A stretch of DNA of 34,354 nt from contig JABZFM010000040.1 in the NCBI GenBank assembly GCA_014237465.1, positions 1 to 34,354 of the forward strand. The letters run 5' to 3'. A model generated the notes under the pieces. The model saw only the letters and a program-made list of their open reading frames with translations, did not search any database and was not told the DNA's origin. Shown here in pieces: positions 17,084 through 26,479 of this stretch. A program made the translations under genes and the position numbers. The DNA comes from Desulfobacteraceae bacterium. GTDB lineage: Bacteria; Desulfobacterota; Desulfobacteria; Desulfobacterales; Desulfosalsimonadaceae. Numbering within the stretch: the stretch's first letter is position 1; each line of letters opens with the position of its first letter.

Positions 17084-17301
17084 ACCGATTAATACTCCTC
17101 AATCATTAGGAATATCATATTCATATTAGTGTACCTGTCGATATTGAACAAATCACCCTCAAATATCGATATAAGGATAAAAAAAATTAAAATAAACGAT
17201 ATTTAAAAGCATATTATTTAAATTCAATTAGTTTCTATCGTATTGAAACTTGATGACAAAATCAAATAAAAATTAGTCTTTCCATTCACCAACGCACACG
17301 G

Positions 17302-17329
17302 TTGACACAACCCTGGAAGTGATTATTTT
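17302..17329 (+). promoter_or_regulatory. Candidate promoter for clpB
   Basis: TTGACA at 17302-17307 and TATTTT at 17324-17329, spaced 16 bases, about 80 bases before clpB. No clear CIRCE element or sigma-32 consensus was seen in the 328-bp divergent gap, so heat-shock control cannot be shown from sequence. Confidence 0.4.
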
Positions 17330-17411
17330 AATCAAGGACAATATGTTAGCAAATAGACCATAAATAAAAATACAAAACTCGCATAAATTACCAAAAACAA
17401 AAGGAGGAAAC

Positions 17412-20030
17412 ATGCGTTTTGATAAATTTACCTTGAAATCCCAGGAACTGGTTCAAGAAGCGCATGCCATTACATCTAAAAACAATCAGCAGCAAATTGA
17501 ACCGGTGCACTTTCTGTATGTTATGCTCAATGACGCCGACAGCATTGCGGCATCCATCCTGCGAAAAATTGGGACAACTCCTGATGATGTTGCCCGTGAA
17601 GTTTTAAAAACCATGGAGTCCTTGCCGAAAGTTCAGGGCGCTGTTGGTGATGCTTATTTATCCAGTCATTCCCGGAAAATGCTTGAAAAAGCGTTTAGTG
17701 AAGCATCGAACATGAAAGATCAATATGTCAGCGTTGAACATATCTTTCTTGCAATTTCAGATGTTCAAGACAGCCGACTTGAAAAAATTTTCAAACAATT
17801 CGGGATTAACAGGGAAAAAATCCTCAAAGTGCTGATGGGAATCCGGGGGAGTCAGACGATTACCGACCAGAATCCGGAGGATAAATACCAGGCCCTTGAA
17901 AAATATACCCGTGATCTGACCGAATATGCCCGTCTTGGAAAGATTGACCCGGTGATCGGCCGGGATGATGAAATCCGGCGCATCGCCCAGGTTTTGTCCC
18001 GGCGGACAAAAAACAACCCGGTACTGATCGGAGAACCGGGGGTCGGCAAAACTGCGATTGTCGAAGGACTTGCCCAGAGGATTGTTGAAGGAGATGTTTC
18101 CGAAGCCTTAAAAAATCGCCGGTTAATCGTTCTGGATATGGGAACGCTGATCGCCGGCGCAAAATACCGGGGAGAATTTGAAGACCGTTTAAAAGCGGTT
18201 GTTAAAGAAGTCGAAAAAGCCGAAGGAAAAATCATCCTGTTTATCGATGAACTCCATACGCTGGTGGGCGCCGGAGCCTCTGAAGGTTCGTTGGATGCCT
18301 CCAATATGCTAAAACCCGCCCTTGCCCGGGGGACGTTGCGATGCATTGGCGCCACGACCATCTCTGAATACCGAAAATATATTGAAAAAGACGCGGCCCT
18401 TGAAAGACGTTTTCAGCCCATCATGGCCGCAGAACCTTCAAAAGAAGACACCATTTCCATTCTCCGGGGGCTGAAACAAAAATATGAAGTGCATCATGGG
18501 GTGAAAATAAAAGATTCCGCCATTGTTGCGGCAGCCACCCTGTCCGATCGCTATATTACCGATCGGTTTCTCCCGGACAAGGCCATTGATTTGATTGATG
18601 AATGTGCATCACGTCTGCGGATTGAAATCGACAGCAAGCCAGCTGAAATCGATGAAATACAGCGCAAAATCACCCAGCTGGAAATTGAACGCGAGGCTTT
18701 AAAAAAAGAGACTGACAACGCCGCCAAAGACCGTTTGGAAAAACTTGAAAAAGACCTTGAATCATTGAAAGAAGATTTCCATCGCTTAAATGCCCACTGG
18801 CAGAATGAAAAAGAAATTATTGCCACGATCCAGGCCATTAAGTCCGAACTGGACCAGGTCGATATTGAAGAACAGCAGGCTGAGCGGGAAGGCAATCTTG
18901 AAAGAGTGGCCGAGCTCCGTTACGGTAAGCGAAATGAGCTGAAAAACCGTCTTGAACAGGCCAATCAAAAGCTTGTTGATCTTCAGGTGCATCGTAAAAT
19001 GCTTCGTGAAGAGGTGGATGCGGAAGATATTGCGGAAATCGTATCCAAATGGACCGGCATCCCGGTACAAAAAATGCTCGAAGGGGAGCGGGAAAAACTG
19101 GTGCACATGGAAGACCGTTTGAAAAAACGGCTGATCGGTCAGGAGGAAGCGGTGATTGCCGTATCCAATGCCGTCCGCCGGGCCCGTTCCGGACTCCAGG
19201 ATCCGAATCGTCCCATTGGCTCATTTATCTTTATGGGCCCCACCGGGGTCGGTAAAACCGAACTGGCCAAAGCCCTGGCGGAATTTCTGTATGATAATGA
19301 ACAGGCCATCATACGGGTGGATATGTCGGAATACATGGAAAAACATTCCGTAGCCCGTCTTATCGGAGCCCCTCCGGGATATGTGGGGTATGAAGAGGGC
19401 GGATATCTCACGGAAGCGGTCCGCCGGCGTCCCTATTCCGTTATTCTTTTTGATGAAATCGAAAAAGCGCATCCGGATATCTTTAATGTGCTGTTACAGA
19501 TACTGGATGATGGACGCCTGACGGACGGCCAGGGGAAAACCGTTGATTTTAAGAATACGCTGATCATCATGACATCCAACGTGGGGAGTCACCTGATACA
19601 GGAAGTCTCTGATACCAATCGCGAAGAAATGGAAGAAAAAGTTATCCAGGCTTTACGGGCCAGTTTCAAACCTGAATTTTTAAATCGGATTGACGAAAAT
19701 ATTATTTTCCATAACCTTACCCACCCGCAGATTCGCCAAATTGTTGATATTCAATTGGAGCGGTTGCGTAAACGCCTCGCAGACATGGGCGTCGATCTTC
19801 AACTGTCGGATGAAGCCAAGGATCTTCTTGCGGAAAAAGGGTTTGACCCGGTTTATGGCGCCCGGCCGCTGAAGCGGACGATTCAGCAATACATTGAAAA
19901 TCCGCTTTCAATGGAAATTTTAAAAGGCGATATGAGAGAATCAAGCCAGATCAAAGCCTATACGGAAGGGGATGAAATCTTATTTAATATAACCCCCATG
20001 ATTCCCAAAGATTCAACGCATGCCGCGTAA
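17412..20030 (+). CDS. clpB: ATP-dependent disaggregase ClpB
   Basis: Hexameric AAA+ chaperone that resolubilises protein aggregates with DnaK. The 872-residue protein has the Clp N-terminal repeats (about 1-145), the first ATPase domain with GEPGVGKT at 207-214 and [10 protein letters not shown], a long coiled-coil middle domain (about 400-525) that separates ClpB from ClpA and ClpC, and the second ATPase domain with GPTGVGKT at 609-616 and [12 protein letters not shown]. The D2-small domain ends normally. The ATG follows a strong AAAGGAGG. It is monocistronic and converges on feoB. Confidence 0.97.
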   Translation: MRFDKFTLKSQELVQEAHAITSKNNQQQIEPVHFLYVMLNDADSIAASILRKIGTTPDDVAREVLKTMESLPKVQGAVGDAYLSSHSRKMLEKAFSEASNMKDQYVSVEHIFLAISDVQDSRLEKIFKQFGINREKILKVLMGIRGSQTITDQNPEDKYQALEKYTRDLTEYARLGKIDPVIGRDDEIRRIAQVLSRRTKNNPVLIGEPGVGKTAIVEGLAQRIVEGDVSEALKNRRLIVLDMGTLIAGAKYRGEFEDRLKAVVKEVEKAEGKIILFIDELHTLVGAGASEGSLDASNMLKPALARGTLRCIGATTISEYRKYIEKDAALERRFQPIMAAEPSKEDTISILRGLKQKYEVHHGVKIKDSAIVAAATLSDRYITDRFLPDKAIDLIDECASRLRIEIDSKPAEIDEIQRKITQLEIEREALKKETDNAAKDRLEKLEKDLESLKEDFHRLNAHWQNEKEIIATIQAIKSELDQVDIEEQQAEREGNLERVAELRYGKRNELKNRLEQANQKLVDLQVHRKMLREEVDAEDIAEIVSKWTGIPVQKMLEGEREKLVHMEDRLKKRLIGQEEAVIAVSNAVRRARSGLQDPNRPIGSFIFMGPTGVGKTELAKALAEFLYDNEQAIIRVDMSEYMEKHSVARLIGAPPGYVGYEEGGYLTEAVRRRPYSVILFDEIEKAHPDIFNVLLQILDDGRLTDGQGKTVDFKNTLIIMTSNVGSHLIQEVSDTNREEMEEKVIQALRASFKPEFLNRIDENIIFHNLTHPQIRQIVDIQLERLRKRLADMGVDLQLSDEAKDLLAEKGFDPVYGARPLKRTIQQYIENPLSMEILKGDMRESSQIKAYTEGDEILFNITPMIPKDSTHAA

Positions 20031-20216
20031 TCAGAAAAGAAAAAAATATAAAAAAATCAGCATTTATGGATTCACACGGTGGACCGTGGGAACCAGAAAA
20101 ATATAACAGTATTTAATCGGGTATAGGGCTCAATTGATTAAGAGTACAATTATGATTATGATGAAGAACAGGAATTACTTGTTGTGGTATGCCGAGAATC
20201 TGATGTCCATTAAAAA

Positions 20217-22409
20217 CTAAAACCCAAGTAATCGTCCCCCCTGAAAAACAATAAAAGACATTCCCCATGCCACGCCGGTGGTAAATGCAATATGAAATAG
20301 CGTCCACTTCATCGAACCGGTTTCACGGGTAATGGCGCCGATGGTTGCCAGGCAGGGAACATACAGAAGGACAAAAATCATCATTGAGAGTGCGGACAGG
20401 GGTGTCATCCCGGATTTTAAAAGCGCATTTCGTAAGGCATCGGATTCCGAATCTCCTTCTGAATCTCCTTCCGCGGCATACAGAACGCCCATGGTACTGA
20501 TTACGATTTCCTTTGCCACAAAACCGGTCAGCAAAGCGACACTGCCCCGCCAATCAATTCCGATGGGTTGAAAAAACGGTTCAATCACTTTACCGATCCG
20601 GCCAATATAGGATTTTTCTGCCCTTTCCGCTTCCTTTGCAGAGGCAATTTCCTTAATCAATGCCTCTTTTTTCAATCGGCGCCATGCTTCATCAATTGAT
20701 TCACCTGAGCTGATTTTCTTCTCATAGGCTTGATTCACCTGGGCAATCTGTGCATCATAATCTTTGGAATATTGAATATTTTGAGGAAAACTAGACAAAA
20801 CCCATATCACAATAGAACCGGCCAGTATGATGCCGCCCATTTTTTTTAAAAACATTTTGCTGCGGTCCCACATATGAATCAAAAGATTTTTCATCATAGG
20901 AACCCGGTAGGGAGGGAGTTCCATCACAAACGGCGCATCTTCACCTCTCAGCAACGCAGTTCGGAACAGCCGGCCGGTGATGATTGCCACAAGAATACCG
21001 AATAAATAGATAATAAAAATAACCGTACCGGCATGGGCAGCGAAAAAGGTGCCGGCCAGGGCAATGTACACCGGAAGCTTTGCCGAGCAGGACATAAACG
21101 GCGTAATCAGAATGGTTAAAATGCGATCTTTTCTGCTCTCTAAAGACCGGGTCGCTATAATCGCCGGCACATTACACCCGAACCCCATCAACATAGGAAT
21201 AAACGATTTACCATGCAACCCGATCAGATGCATGATCCTGTCCATCAGGAAAGCTGCCCGGGCCATATATCCGGTATCTTCAAACAGTGCGATACAGAAA
21301 AACAACAGTAAAATATTCGGCAGAAAGATAATAATGCTCCCGACACCCGCGATGATGCCATCCACAATCAGATCTTTCAACAGGCTGTCCGGCAGAACAT
21401 ATTCAAAAAAAACAGAGGCATATCCTACCCCTGCATCAATCCATTCCATGGGGTAGGCACCCAGGCTAAACGTTACCTGAAACATTGCCCAGATAAAGAA
21501 GATAAAAATCGGGAAGCCCAGAAACCGGTTGGTCAGAACCAGATCAATATTGCGGGAAATGTCCACCCGCTGGCGGGTAGAAATGGACAACACTTCCTTG
21601 ATGATACCGGCAATAAACCCGTACCGCTCATCGGTCATCACAATTTCAGGATCATCGTCAAAACGCCCGGACAATTTCCCCCGCAATTCTTCAGCTTTTA
21701 TCAGAATATTCCGGCTTTCCGCCCCGATTTTCTCGCGGATTCTGTCTTTAATAATTTTATCGTCTTCGAGCAGTTTGACGGCTGTCCACCGGAGATTGTA
21801 TGGAAAGGATAAGTCCACCCGGGGTTTAATAAAATTCCTTAATTCCAGAATCGCGGATTCTATATCATTGCTGTAACGGACCTTTCGTTCTTCGGGAATT
21901 TCAAGGGGTGATTCGGCAAGTGCTATCGCGGCTTTCAGCAGGTCATCCAATCCTTCATTTTTGTTCCCCACCGTAAAAACCACCGGCACGCCGAGAAGTT
22001 CGGACAATTTTGCAGCGTCAATTCTAAACCCGCGCGATTTGGCGACATCCGCCATATTCAAGGCAAATATCACCTTGCAGTCCAGCTCCCGGAGTTGATT
22101 GGCCAGGTACAAATTGCGTTCCAGATTTGACGCATCAATGATATCAATGACCACATCCGGATTTTCATCTAAAATAAAATCCCTGGCCACAATTTCTTCA
22201 ATGGAAAAAGGCGTCAGGCTGTAAGTACCGGGCAGATCAATAATTTTCATATCATACCCGAACTGATGGATATCCCCCTCTTTTTTCTCAACCGTTACAC
22301 CGGGCCAATTTCCAACTTTCTGCCGGGTTCCGGTCAGATTATTGAAAATGGTTGTTTTTCCGGAATTCGGATTTCCCGCAAGGGCGATTCTCAACTGACG
22401 TTTTTCCAT
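20217..22409 (-). CDS. feoB: Ferrous iron transporter FeoB
   Basis: Inner-membrane Fe(II) importer with a cytosolic G domain. The 730-residue protein has G1 GNPNSGKT at 12-19, G3 DLPG at 58-61 and the FeoB-type G4 NMAD at 118-121. A helical spacer domain and a membrane part with about eight to ten segments follow. The transport domain contains GFGCNVPAIIATRSLE and SCSAKLPVYIAL, the two Cys-containing gate motifs. It is the last gene of the feo block, 150 bases after feoA, and converges on clpB with a plain AT-rich gap. Confidence 0.96.
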   Translation of the reverse strand: MEKRQLRIALAGNPNSGKTTIFNNLTGTRQKVGNWPGVTVEKKEGDIHQFGYDMKIIDLPGTYSLTPFSIEEIVARDFILDENPDVVIDIIDASNLERNLYLANQLRELDCKVIFALNMADVAKSRGFRIDAAKLSELLGVPVVFTVGNKNEGLDDLLKAAIALAESPLEIPEERKVRYSNDIESAILELRNFIKPRVDLSFPYNLRWTAVKLLEDDKIIKDRIREKIGAESRNILIKAEELRGKLSGRFDDDPEIVMTDERYGFIAGIIKEVLSISTRQRVDISRNIDLVLTNRFLGFPIFIFFIWAMFQVTFSLGAYPMEWIDAGVGYASVFFEYVLPDSLLKDLIVDGIIAGVGSIIIFLPNILLLFFCIALFEDTGYMARAAFLMDRIMHLIGLHGKSFIPMLMGFGCNVPAIIATRSLESRKDRILTILITPFMSCSAKLPVYIALAGTFFAAHAGTVIFIIYLFGILVAIITGRLFRTALLRGEDAPFVMELPPYRVPMMKNLLIHMWDRSKMFLKKMGGIILAGSIVIWVLSSFPQNIQYSKDYDAQIAQVNQAYEKKISSGESIDEAWRRLKKEALIKEIASAKEAERAEKSYIGRIGKVIEPFFQPIGIDWRGSVALLTGFVAKEIVISTMGVLYAAEGDSEGDSESDALRNALLKSGMTPLSALSMMIFVLLYVPCLATIGAITRETGSMKWTLFHIAFTTGVAWGMSFIVFQGGRLLGF

Positions 22410-22437
22410 TAATTTGCCTGGTTTATTTTTGCAGGTT

Positions 22438-22562
22438 ATTGAAAAACGTCATGAGCGAAGGCCAGGCAAGGCAAAATTCGGCGAAATAGCGGAGTTTATG
22501 TCTATAAATGAGCATTTTGAGCCGAATTTTAACGCCGTATGGCCAAGCGCAATAGTTTTTCA
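22438..22562. repeat. Palindromic element between feoA and feoB
   Basis: The left arm begins attgaaaaacgtcatgagcg and pairs imperfectly with a right arm ending gcgcaatagtttttca; inner arms aaaattcggc/gccgaatttt pair perfectly. The element's right end includes the feoA stop codon (22560-22562). It separates two genes usually very close together, so it may modulate the FeoA:FeoB ratio by mRNA structure. Confidence 0.65.
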
Positions 22563-22784
22563 TAGTGCCTCAACATCTATTTCAGCAGCTTCCTTTACCC
22601 TTAATGACACATGGCATCCCCTTACAACCAGCTCCAGGGGATCTTTTAACGGGGCATATTTTTCAACATATATCTCGGAGCCTTTAGTCAGTCCCATTTC
22701 AAGTATTCGCCGCCTCAGCCTGGTTTCACCGCCGATCCGTAAAATTCGGCCCTGCTGGCCTTCCCGCATCTCACTCAACCGCAT
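22560..22784 (-). CDS. feoA: Ferrous iron transport protein FeoA
   Basis: A 74-residue SH3-like cytosolic accessory of FeoB. Its sequence has the family layout GQQGRILRIGG, then LRRRILEMGLTKGSEIYVE and the final VKEAAEIDVE. An AAGGGA ribosome-binding site lies about nine bases before ATG 22784. It lies between the Fur-FeoA fusion and feoB on the same strand. Confidence 0.93.
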   Translation of the reverse strand: MRLSEMREGQQGRILRIGGETRLRRRILEMGLTKGSEIYVEKYAPLKDPLELVVRGCHVSLRVKEAAEIDVEAL

Positions 22785-22864
22785 GTATATATTCCCTTAC
22801 CTGTCATAAAAACAGGATTCAATTAACAACTCATTTTATATCTTCAACGATAATTTGAAAAAAA

Positions 22865-22884
22865 ATAATAATTCGTAATTATCA
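22865..22884. promoter_or_regulatory. Candidate Fur-type operator before feoA
   Basis: The AT-rich 130-bp gap between the fur-like gene and feoA contains ATAAT/ATTAT inverted arms around a five-base centre within ataataattcgtaattatca. This is loosely like a Fur box (GATAAT repeats) and suits the context, but AT-rich DNA yields such matches by chance. Confidence 0.3.
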
Positions 22885-22914
22885 ATTGTTAATAATTAAT
22901 AATTAATTGAAAAT

Positions 22915-23595
22915 TTATGCTTCCTTCTGTCCCACAATCACTTTCTGGGACATGCCCCGTCCCAGCACATAGCGCTGGAAATCAACCGCTATCACCAGTT
23001 GCCCATGACCATTGTTGGTAATCACCTCAAGCTCATCACCAATTCTCAGGCCCATGCTTAAAAGACGCAAACGGGCTTTATTCCCGCCGATAAGGTCCTT
23101 GATAACCACCCGTTCTCCCTGCTTTGCGGCCAGAAGCGGCATCTGCTGTTCACGGGATTTTAAGCAATCCGAGCAAATCCCGTAAATCTCCATTCGATGC
23201 TGAAGCATATGAAAACCAAATCCCGAAACCACCTGAGTTTGAAGCTGTTCGAGCTGGTCGTTTTTAAATTCAATAATTTTCCCGCATTTGGTACAGATCA
23301 TGTGGTCATGATGCTGTCCCAGATGCCGATGTTCATAGTGAACAATGCCGTTATCAAACCGGTTTTTTTGCGCAAATCCGAATCGGCACATGAGTTCAAG
23401 GGTCTCTTCAATAAACTCTTTGGGCAATTCAATTTTTTTATCTTTTAAAATTGAAAATAATGCCTTCACCGTAACATGCTGCTCGGTCTGCAGAAAAACT
23501 TCCAGCACCTTGAAGCGGTCTTCAAAACGATCGATTTTCTCCTGCTTGAAAAGTTTTTCAAACTGCTGGCGCTCGTGTGAATGGATCTCTTTCAT
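22915..23595 (-). CDS. Fur-family regulator fused to a FeoA domain
   Basis: A 226-residue protein with a Fur-type winged helix and dimerisation domain (about 1-148) and a FeoA-like SH3 domain (about 155-224). The Fur part shows HHDHMICTKCGKIIEF with CxxC at 101-104 and a second CxxC at 141-144, a structural zinc site. The tail, ERVVIKDLIGGNKARLRLLS and MGLRIGDELEVI, matches FeoA. Fur represses iron-uptake genes when loaded with Fe(II). The fusion at the head of a feoA-feoB block suggests a local iron sensor for this transporter. The order Fur then FeoA is intact, with no frameshift. FeoA domains also form the C-terminus of DtxR regulators, a parallel arrangement. Confidence 0.9.
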   Translation of the reverse strand: MKEIHSHERQQFEKLFKQEKIDRFEDRFKVLEVFLQTEQHVTVKALFSILKDKKIELPKEFIEETLELMCRFGFAQKNRFDNGIVHYEHRHLGQHHDHMICTKCGKIIEFKNDQLEQLQTQVVSGFGFHMLQHRMEIYGICSDCLKSREQQMPLLAAKQGERVVIKDLIGGNKARLRLLSMGLRIGDELEVITNNGHGQLVIAVDFQRYVLGRGMSQKVIVGQKEA

Positions 23596-23634
23596 TTTAT
23601 TTAATCAACCTGTGCGTTAAATATTCAAAAAGCA

Positions 23635-23663
23635 TAAATAATACAGGATTCCGGGTATGTCAA
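23635..23663 (-). promoter_or_regulatory. Candidate promoter for fur-feoA gene
   Basis: On the minus strand, TTGACA (23658-23663) and TATTTA (23635-23640) are separated by exactly 17 bases and end about 40 bases before the start codon. This is the best sigma-70 match in the window. The rest of the 297-bp gap to the S26 gene shows no convincing gene. Confidence 0.6.
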
Positions 23664-23892
23664 TAAAACCGGAGAATATTTATCTGAGAATCCTTTGGTG
23701 CCATCTGTTAATGACTGAAGTTTAATTTTGTCTTATCTCGAAAAACAATGAACTATCATGTCTGAAATTTTCGCCAGTCCCACATTTATGACAGATTCCA
23801 TCATAATGATTACGTTGAAATGCTGCATGGTGAATAACAGGCAACGCCTTGAGCAATGAACACCGCTATAATAAATTCATAGAGAGGACAGA

Positions 23893-24360
23893 CTAACGGG
23901 CAAATTGTTTTCTTAATGCGCGAAACCGCAAACGAAAGACCATAATTAATTGTAGCAGAATCATGGCAGAATGGAATATCTGGCCGGATACTGACTCTAA
24001 ATTTATCATAAAAAAATTTGATCGGGATTTATTCAGTTTTTCGATTTTATATACTTTGCCCATAATTCTATCGGCTGTAACGCCAACATCCGGAATCAGT
24101 AGGCTGTCACCTTTTGTCCGGTAAACAGTGTGACCGACATAGCACTCTTTTTTAATCAGTCGATGAAGAATTAATGATCCGGAATAATTTTTAATTAACA
24201 ACAGATCACCGATTCTTATCTTTTCGACGGGAACTTTTTTGACTGTTACCACATCATCTGTGTTTATAACCGGCCGCATGCTCCGACCGGTTACTTTAAT
24301 CCGCAACTCAACACCCTGGTTCAAAATTTCTTCACATAGCCCGGAAATTTCAGTAGCCAT
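23893..24360 (-). CDS. S26 signal-peptidase-like protease of RiPP cluster
   Basis: Predicted Ser/Lys membrane peptidase of the S26 (LexA-fold) group. Start ATG 24360 gives 155 residues; the longer frame from 24465 would overlap the kinase gene by 68 bases. The catalytic-Ser motif is in VTGRSMRPVI, box-C-like GDLLLIKNYSGSLILHRLI follows, and YRTKGDSLLIPD carries the putative catalytic Lys or the TKGD/SxxD region. A hydrophobic C-terminal segment (FHSAMILLQLIMVF) would anchor it. Small S26 proteins of this kind often sit beside PqqD-like, radical SAM and HPr-kinase-like genes. Removing the leader of the upstream peptide is a reasonable but unproven role. The ribosome-binding site (AAGGA) is unusually far away. 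Confidence 0.78.
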   Translation of the reverse strand: MATEISGLCEEILNQGVELRIKVTGRSMRPVINTDDVVTVKKVPVEKIRIGDLLLIKNYSGSLILHRLIKKECYVGHTVYRTKGDSLLIPDVGVTADRIMGKVYKIEKLNKSRSNFFMINLESVSGQIFHSAMILLQLIMVFRLRFRALRKQFAR

Positions 24361-24397
24361 GAATACGGATGCGTCCTTCTTAAAATCTGCGGTTCCA

Positions 24398-25321
24398 TTA
24401 AAGGGCACTGATAAACTCCTTAAAAACAGTTGAAATATTTTTGCCCGGCTCAAAGCTGAGTTCATAAACAGGAATCTGATCTACTAATGCTTCGCAAAAA
24501 ATTAAATAATTTGATACAAGTTCAGGCTCATACCAGGGTATCGACAACACTGGCATTAATTTTTCAAAAGCATCCTGCCGATTCAGCGGCCTGATACGAT
24601 CCTCTTTGCTCTTATTAATGAAAAAAATCCCGCTGACAGGCAACCCAATATTTTCAGTGTATCCGTTTTCCCCGGGCCACGGCGTTCCGTATGCCATATA
24701 GTGATCTTTGTCCTTACGGATTAAAAGCCGATCATCATTAATCAATCTGAAATCTTTATCCATGTCGAATTGCCGGCACAATGTACTTTTACCTGCACCA
24801 GACTGCCCTGGAAATAAAAAGGCCCGATTATCCATGTAAATACCGCCGGCATGAAGCAGGCCGCTCTGTTTATTCGCGAGATAAAGCATTAAAAGAATCT
24901 GATCGATGGGATATTGAACCGGATTCTGAAAAACACCGTCATTATAACCTTTTATCTGCATATCTTTACTGCAATAAATCACGATATGATCAAAATCTTT
25001 ATTCACCCGTGCCATTCGAAACGGCTCATCCAAAGCAGGCATATGCAAGGATATTATAAAACCATCATTCTTATATATACTAATCGGTTCGGACTCGAAG
25101 ATTTTATCACAGGCGTTTGTTTCAGGCATATCATTTAAATCGAGTGTCACTTCAATATTTATCACGGCTTTATAATTTCTGCTTTTCTGTATAAAACGCT
25201 TATAAACAGCATCCGGTTCCGCAATAGTAATGGAACCCGGATAGGTGATATGAAACAAAATATCACCTATTTCAAAGAAAGCAGTTTTGCAGGCTGGATC
25301 TTTTATATTTTTAGATAGCAT
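24398..25321 (-). CDS. HPr-kinase-like P-loop protein of RiPP cluster
   Basis: A 307-residue protein with a C-terminal HprK-type kinase core. The Walker A GQSGAGKST is at 172-180, preceded by LLHAGGIYM and followed by INDDRLLIR (194-202), a Walker-B-like acidic pair. The N-terminal 140 residues lack the HprK DRTT-type domain and show no known motif. Homologues in lasso-peptide clusters phosphorylate the precursor's C-terminal serine, and many others of unknown role lie beside PqqD and S26 genes. The putative precursor here ends Gly-Ser, so it is a possible substrate. It lies between the maturase (54 bases away) and the S26 gene. Confidence 0.8.
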   Translation of the reverse strand: MLSKNIKDPACKTAFFEIGDILFHITYPGSITIAEPDAVYKRFIQKSRNYKAVINIEVTLDLNDMPETNACDKIFESEPISIYKNDGFIISLHMPALDEPFRMARVNKDFDHIVIYCSKDMQIKGYNDGVFQNPVQYPIDQILLMLYLANKQSGLLHAGGIYMDNRAFLFPGQSGAGKSTLCRQFDMDKDFRLINDDRLLIRKDKDHYMAYGTPWPGENGYTENIGLPVSGIFFINKSKEDRIRPLNRQDAFEKLMPVLSIPWYEPELVSNYLIFCEALVDQIPVYELSFEPGKNISTVFKEFISAL

Positions 25322-25375
25322 AAACGTTTATTATTCGCTGCTACAACTGTAATTTCAATCCCAATGAAAAATATT

Positions 25376-26473
25376 TTACAGCTTATTCTGTTTGTAATTA
25401 ATAATTTTTTCATACCGGTATTTTCCAATTTCGCATAAATAGCCGGCCCGTTGATTTGTAGAACCGTTTTCTAAAGCAAAAAACGCCGGACAGTATCCGC
25501 ACAAAGATCGTTTCTCGCACTGATTGCAAAACAGGATATCTCCACTGGCTTTTTCTTCACGGATTTTAGGCATTAAATCCTTCCAGCCTTTTATGAATCC
25601 GCCATCTTGTAAAATATTATACTTCATATGCGTTGAAATAAGACAGGGCTGAAGACTACCATACGCATCAATGTGAAAATTTGTAATACCGGCGCCACAC
25701 TGAAAAAGAGTATTGTCGGGTTTGATGTGTTTCATCCGCTGATAAAAATCAGTCCAGCTATGAATATGCTCTTCATCGGCCATTTCCACGTCCACCGCCT
25801 CCTTTGGGGAAACACGTAGGCTTAATGGGGCTTTGCTGCCGTCAATTCCACCAAATATGCATGCATCCGAGCGGAAGCCCACGTCATAGGATTTTGCCAT
25901 TTTTTTAATATCAAAAAATTCATGACGATTTGGTTTCATCAGGATCGTTTTGAGTTTTACCCGAATTTTACTGTTCAACAATTTATTTATATTGCTGATA
26001 CATTGATGATAAGCGACTTTGCTGCCTGTTATACGTTCATATGTTTCAGGCGTTGAGCCGTAGACGGTAATTTCTATGGTATATGGTGGGTATTTTTTAA
26101 AATGATTGACAATGTTATCTGAAATCAGGGTGCCATTGGTGAACAGGGTGATCAAAAGGCCTTTTTGTTTGGCGTAAGTATAAATTTCTAAAAAATCATT
26201 TCTTAAAAGAGGCTCGCCTCCGGTCATTAAAAGAAATAAACAACCGGATTCGGTGATTTCATCAAGTACCTGTTTCCATTGATTGGTATTGAGTTCCGCC
26301 TTGCTCTTCCTTGCATCTTTACCTGATCGTCCAAAATAGCAATGAATACATTTTAGATTACATGACCGGGTGAGTTCAATACTTCCTGAAACAGGCACAT
26401 GCTGCTGCATCAACTTCTTATTCAAAAGACGCGAATACTCTGAACTATGATATATTTCTGATGCACATTCCAT
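25376..26473 (-). CDS. Radical SAM/SPASM peptide maturase
   Basis: A 365-residue radical SAM enzyme. CxxxCxxC (C38, C42, C45 in SCNLKCIHC) binds the SAM-cleaving 4Fe-4S cluster, and MTGGEPLLR (83-91) is the SAM-binding GGE motif. The C-terminal SPASM domain supplies C259, C277, C316, C319, C325, C328 and C347, enough for two auxiliary clusters. Such enzymes make C-C, C-S or C-O cross-links in ribosomal peptides, as in PqqE and sactipeptide or ranthipeptide synthases. The start lies six bases after the PqqD gene, so translation is coupled. The reaction type cannot be read from sequence. Confidence 0.92.
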   Translation of the reverse strand: MECASEIYHSSEYSRLLNKKLMQQHVPVSGSIELTRSCNLKCIHCYFGRSGKDARKSKAELNTNQWKQVLDEITESGCLFLLMTGGEPLLRNDFLEIYTYAKQKGLLITLFTNGTLISDNIVNHFKKYPPYTIEITVYGSTPETYERITGSKVAYHQCISNINKLLNSKIRVKLKTILMKPNRHEFFDIKKMAKSYDVGFRSDACIFGGIDGSKAPLSLRVSPKEAVDVEMADEEHIHSWTDFYQRMKHIKPDNTLFQCGAGITNFHIDAYGSLQPCLISTHMKYNILQDGGFIKGWKDLMPKIREEKASGDILFCNQCEKRSLCGYCPAFFALENGSTNQRAGYLCEIGKYRYEKIINYKQNKL

Positions 26474-26479
26474 GCATGT

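Noticed and set aside
20031-20216. Terminator or small gene between clpB and feoB
   Set aside because: Only a short cacggt/accgtg palindrome with a two-base centre is present; no open frame or T-tract hairpin.
23722-23853. Small minus-strand frame with HYDGICHKCGTGE
   Set aside because: The CHKCG looks like a cytochrome or zinc motif, but there is no CxxCH, no good start or ribosome-binding site, and a stop lies just upstream.
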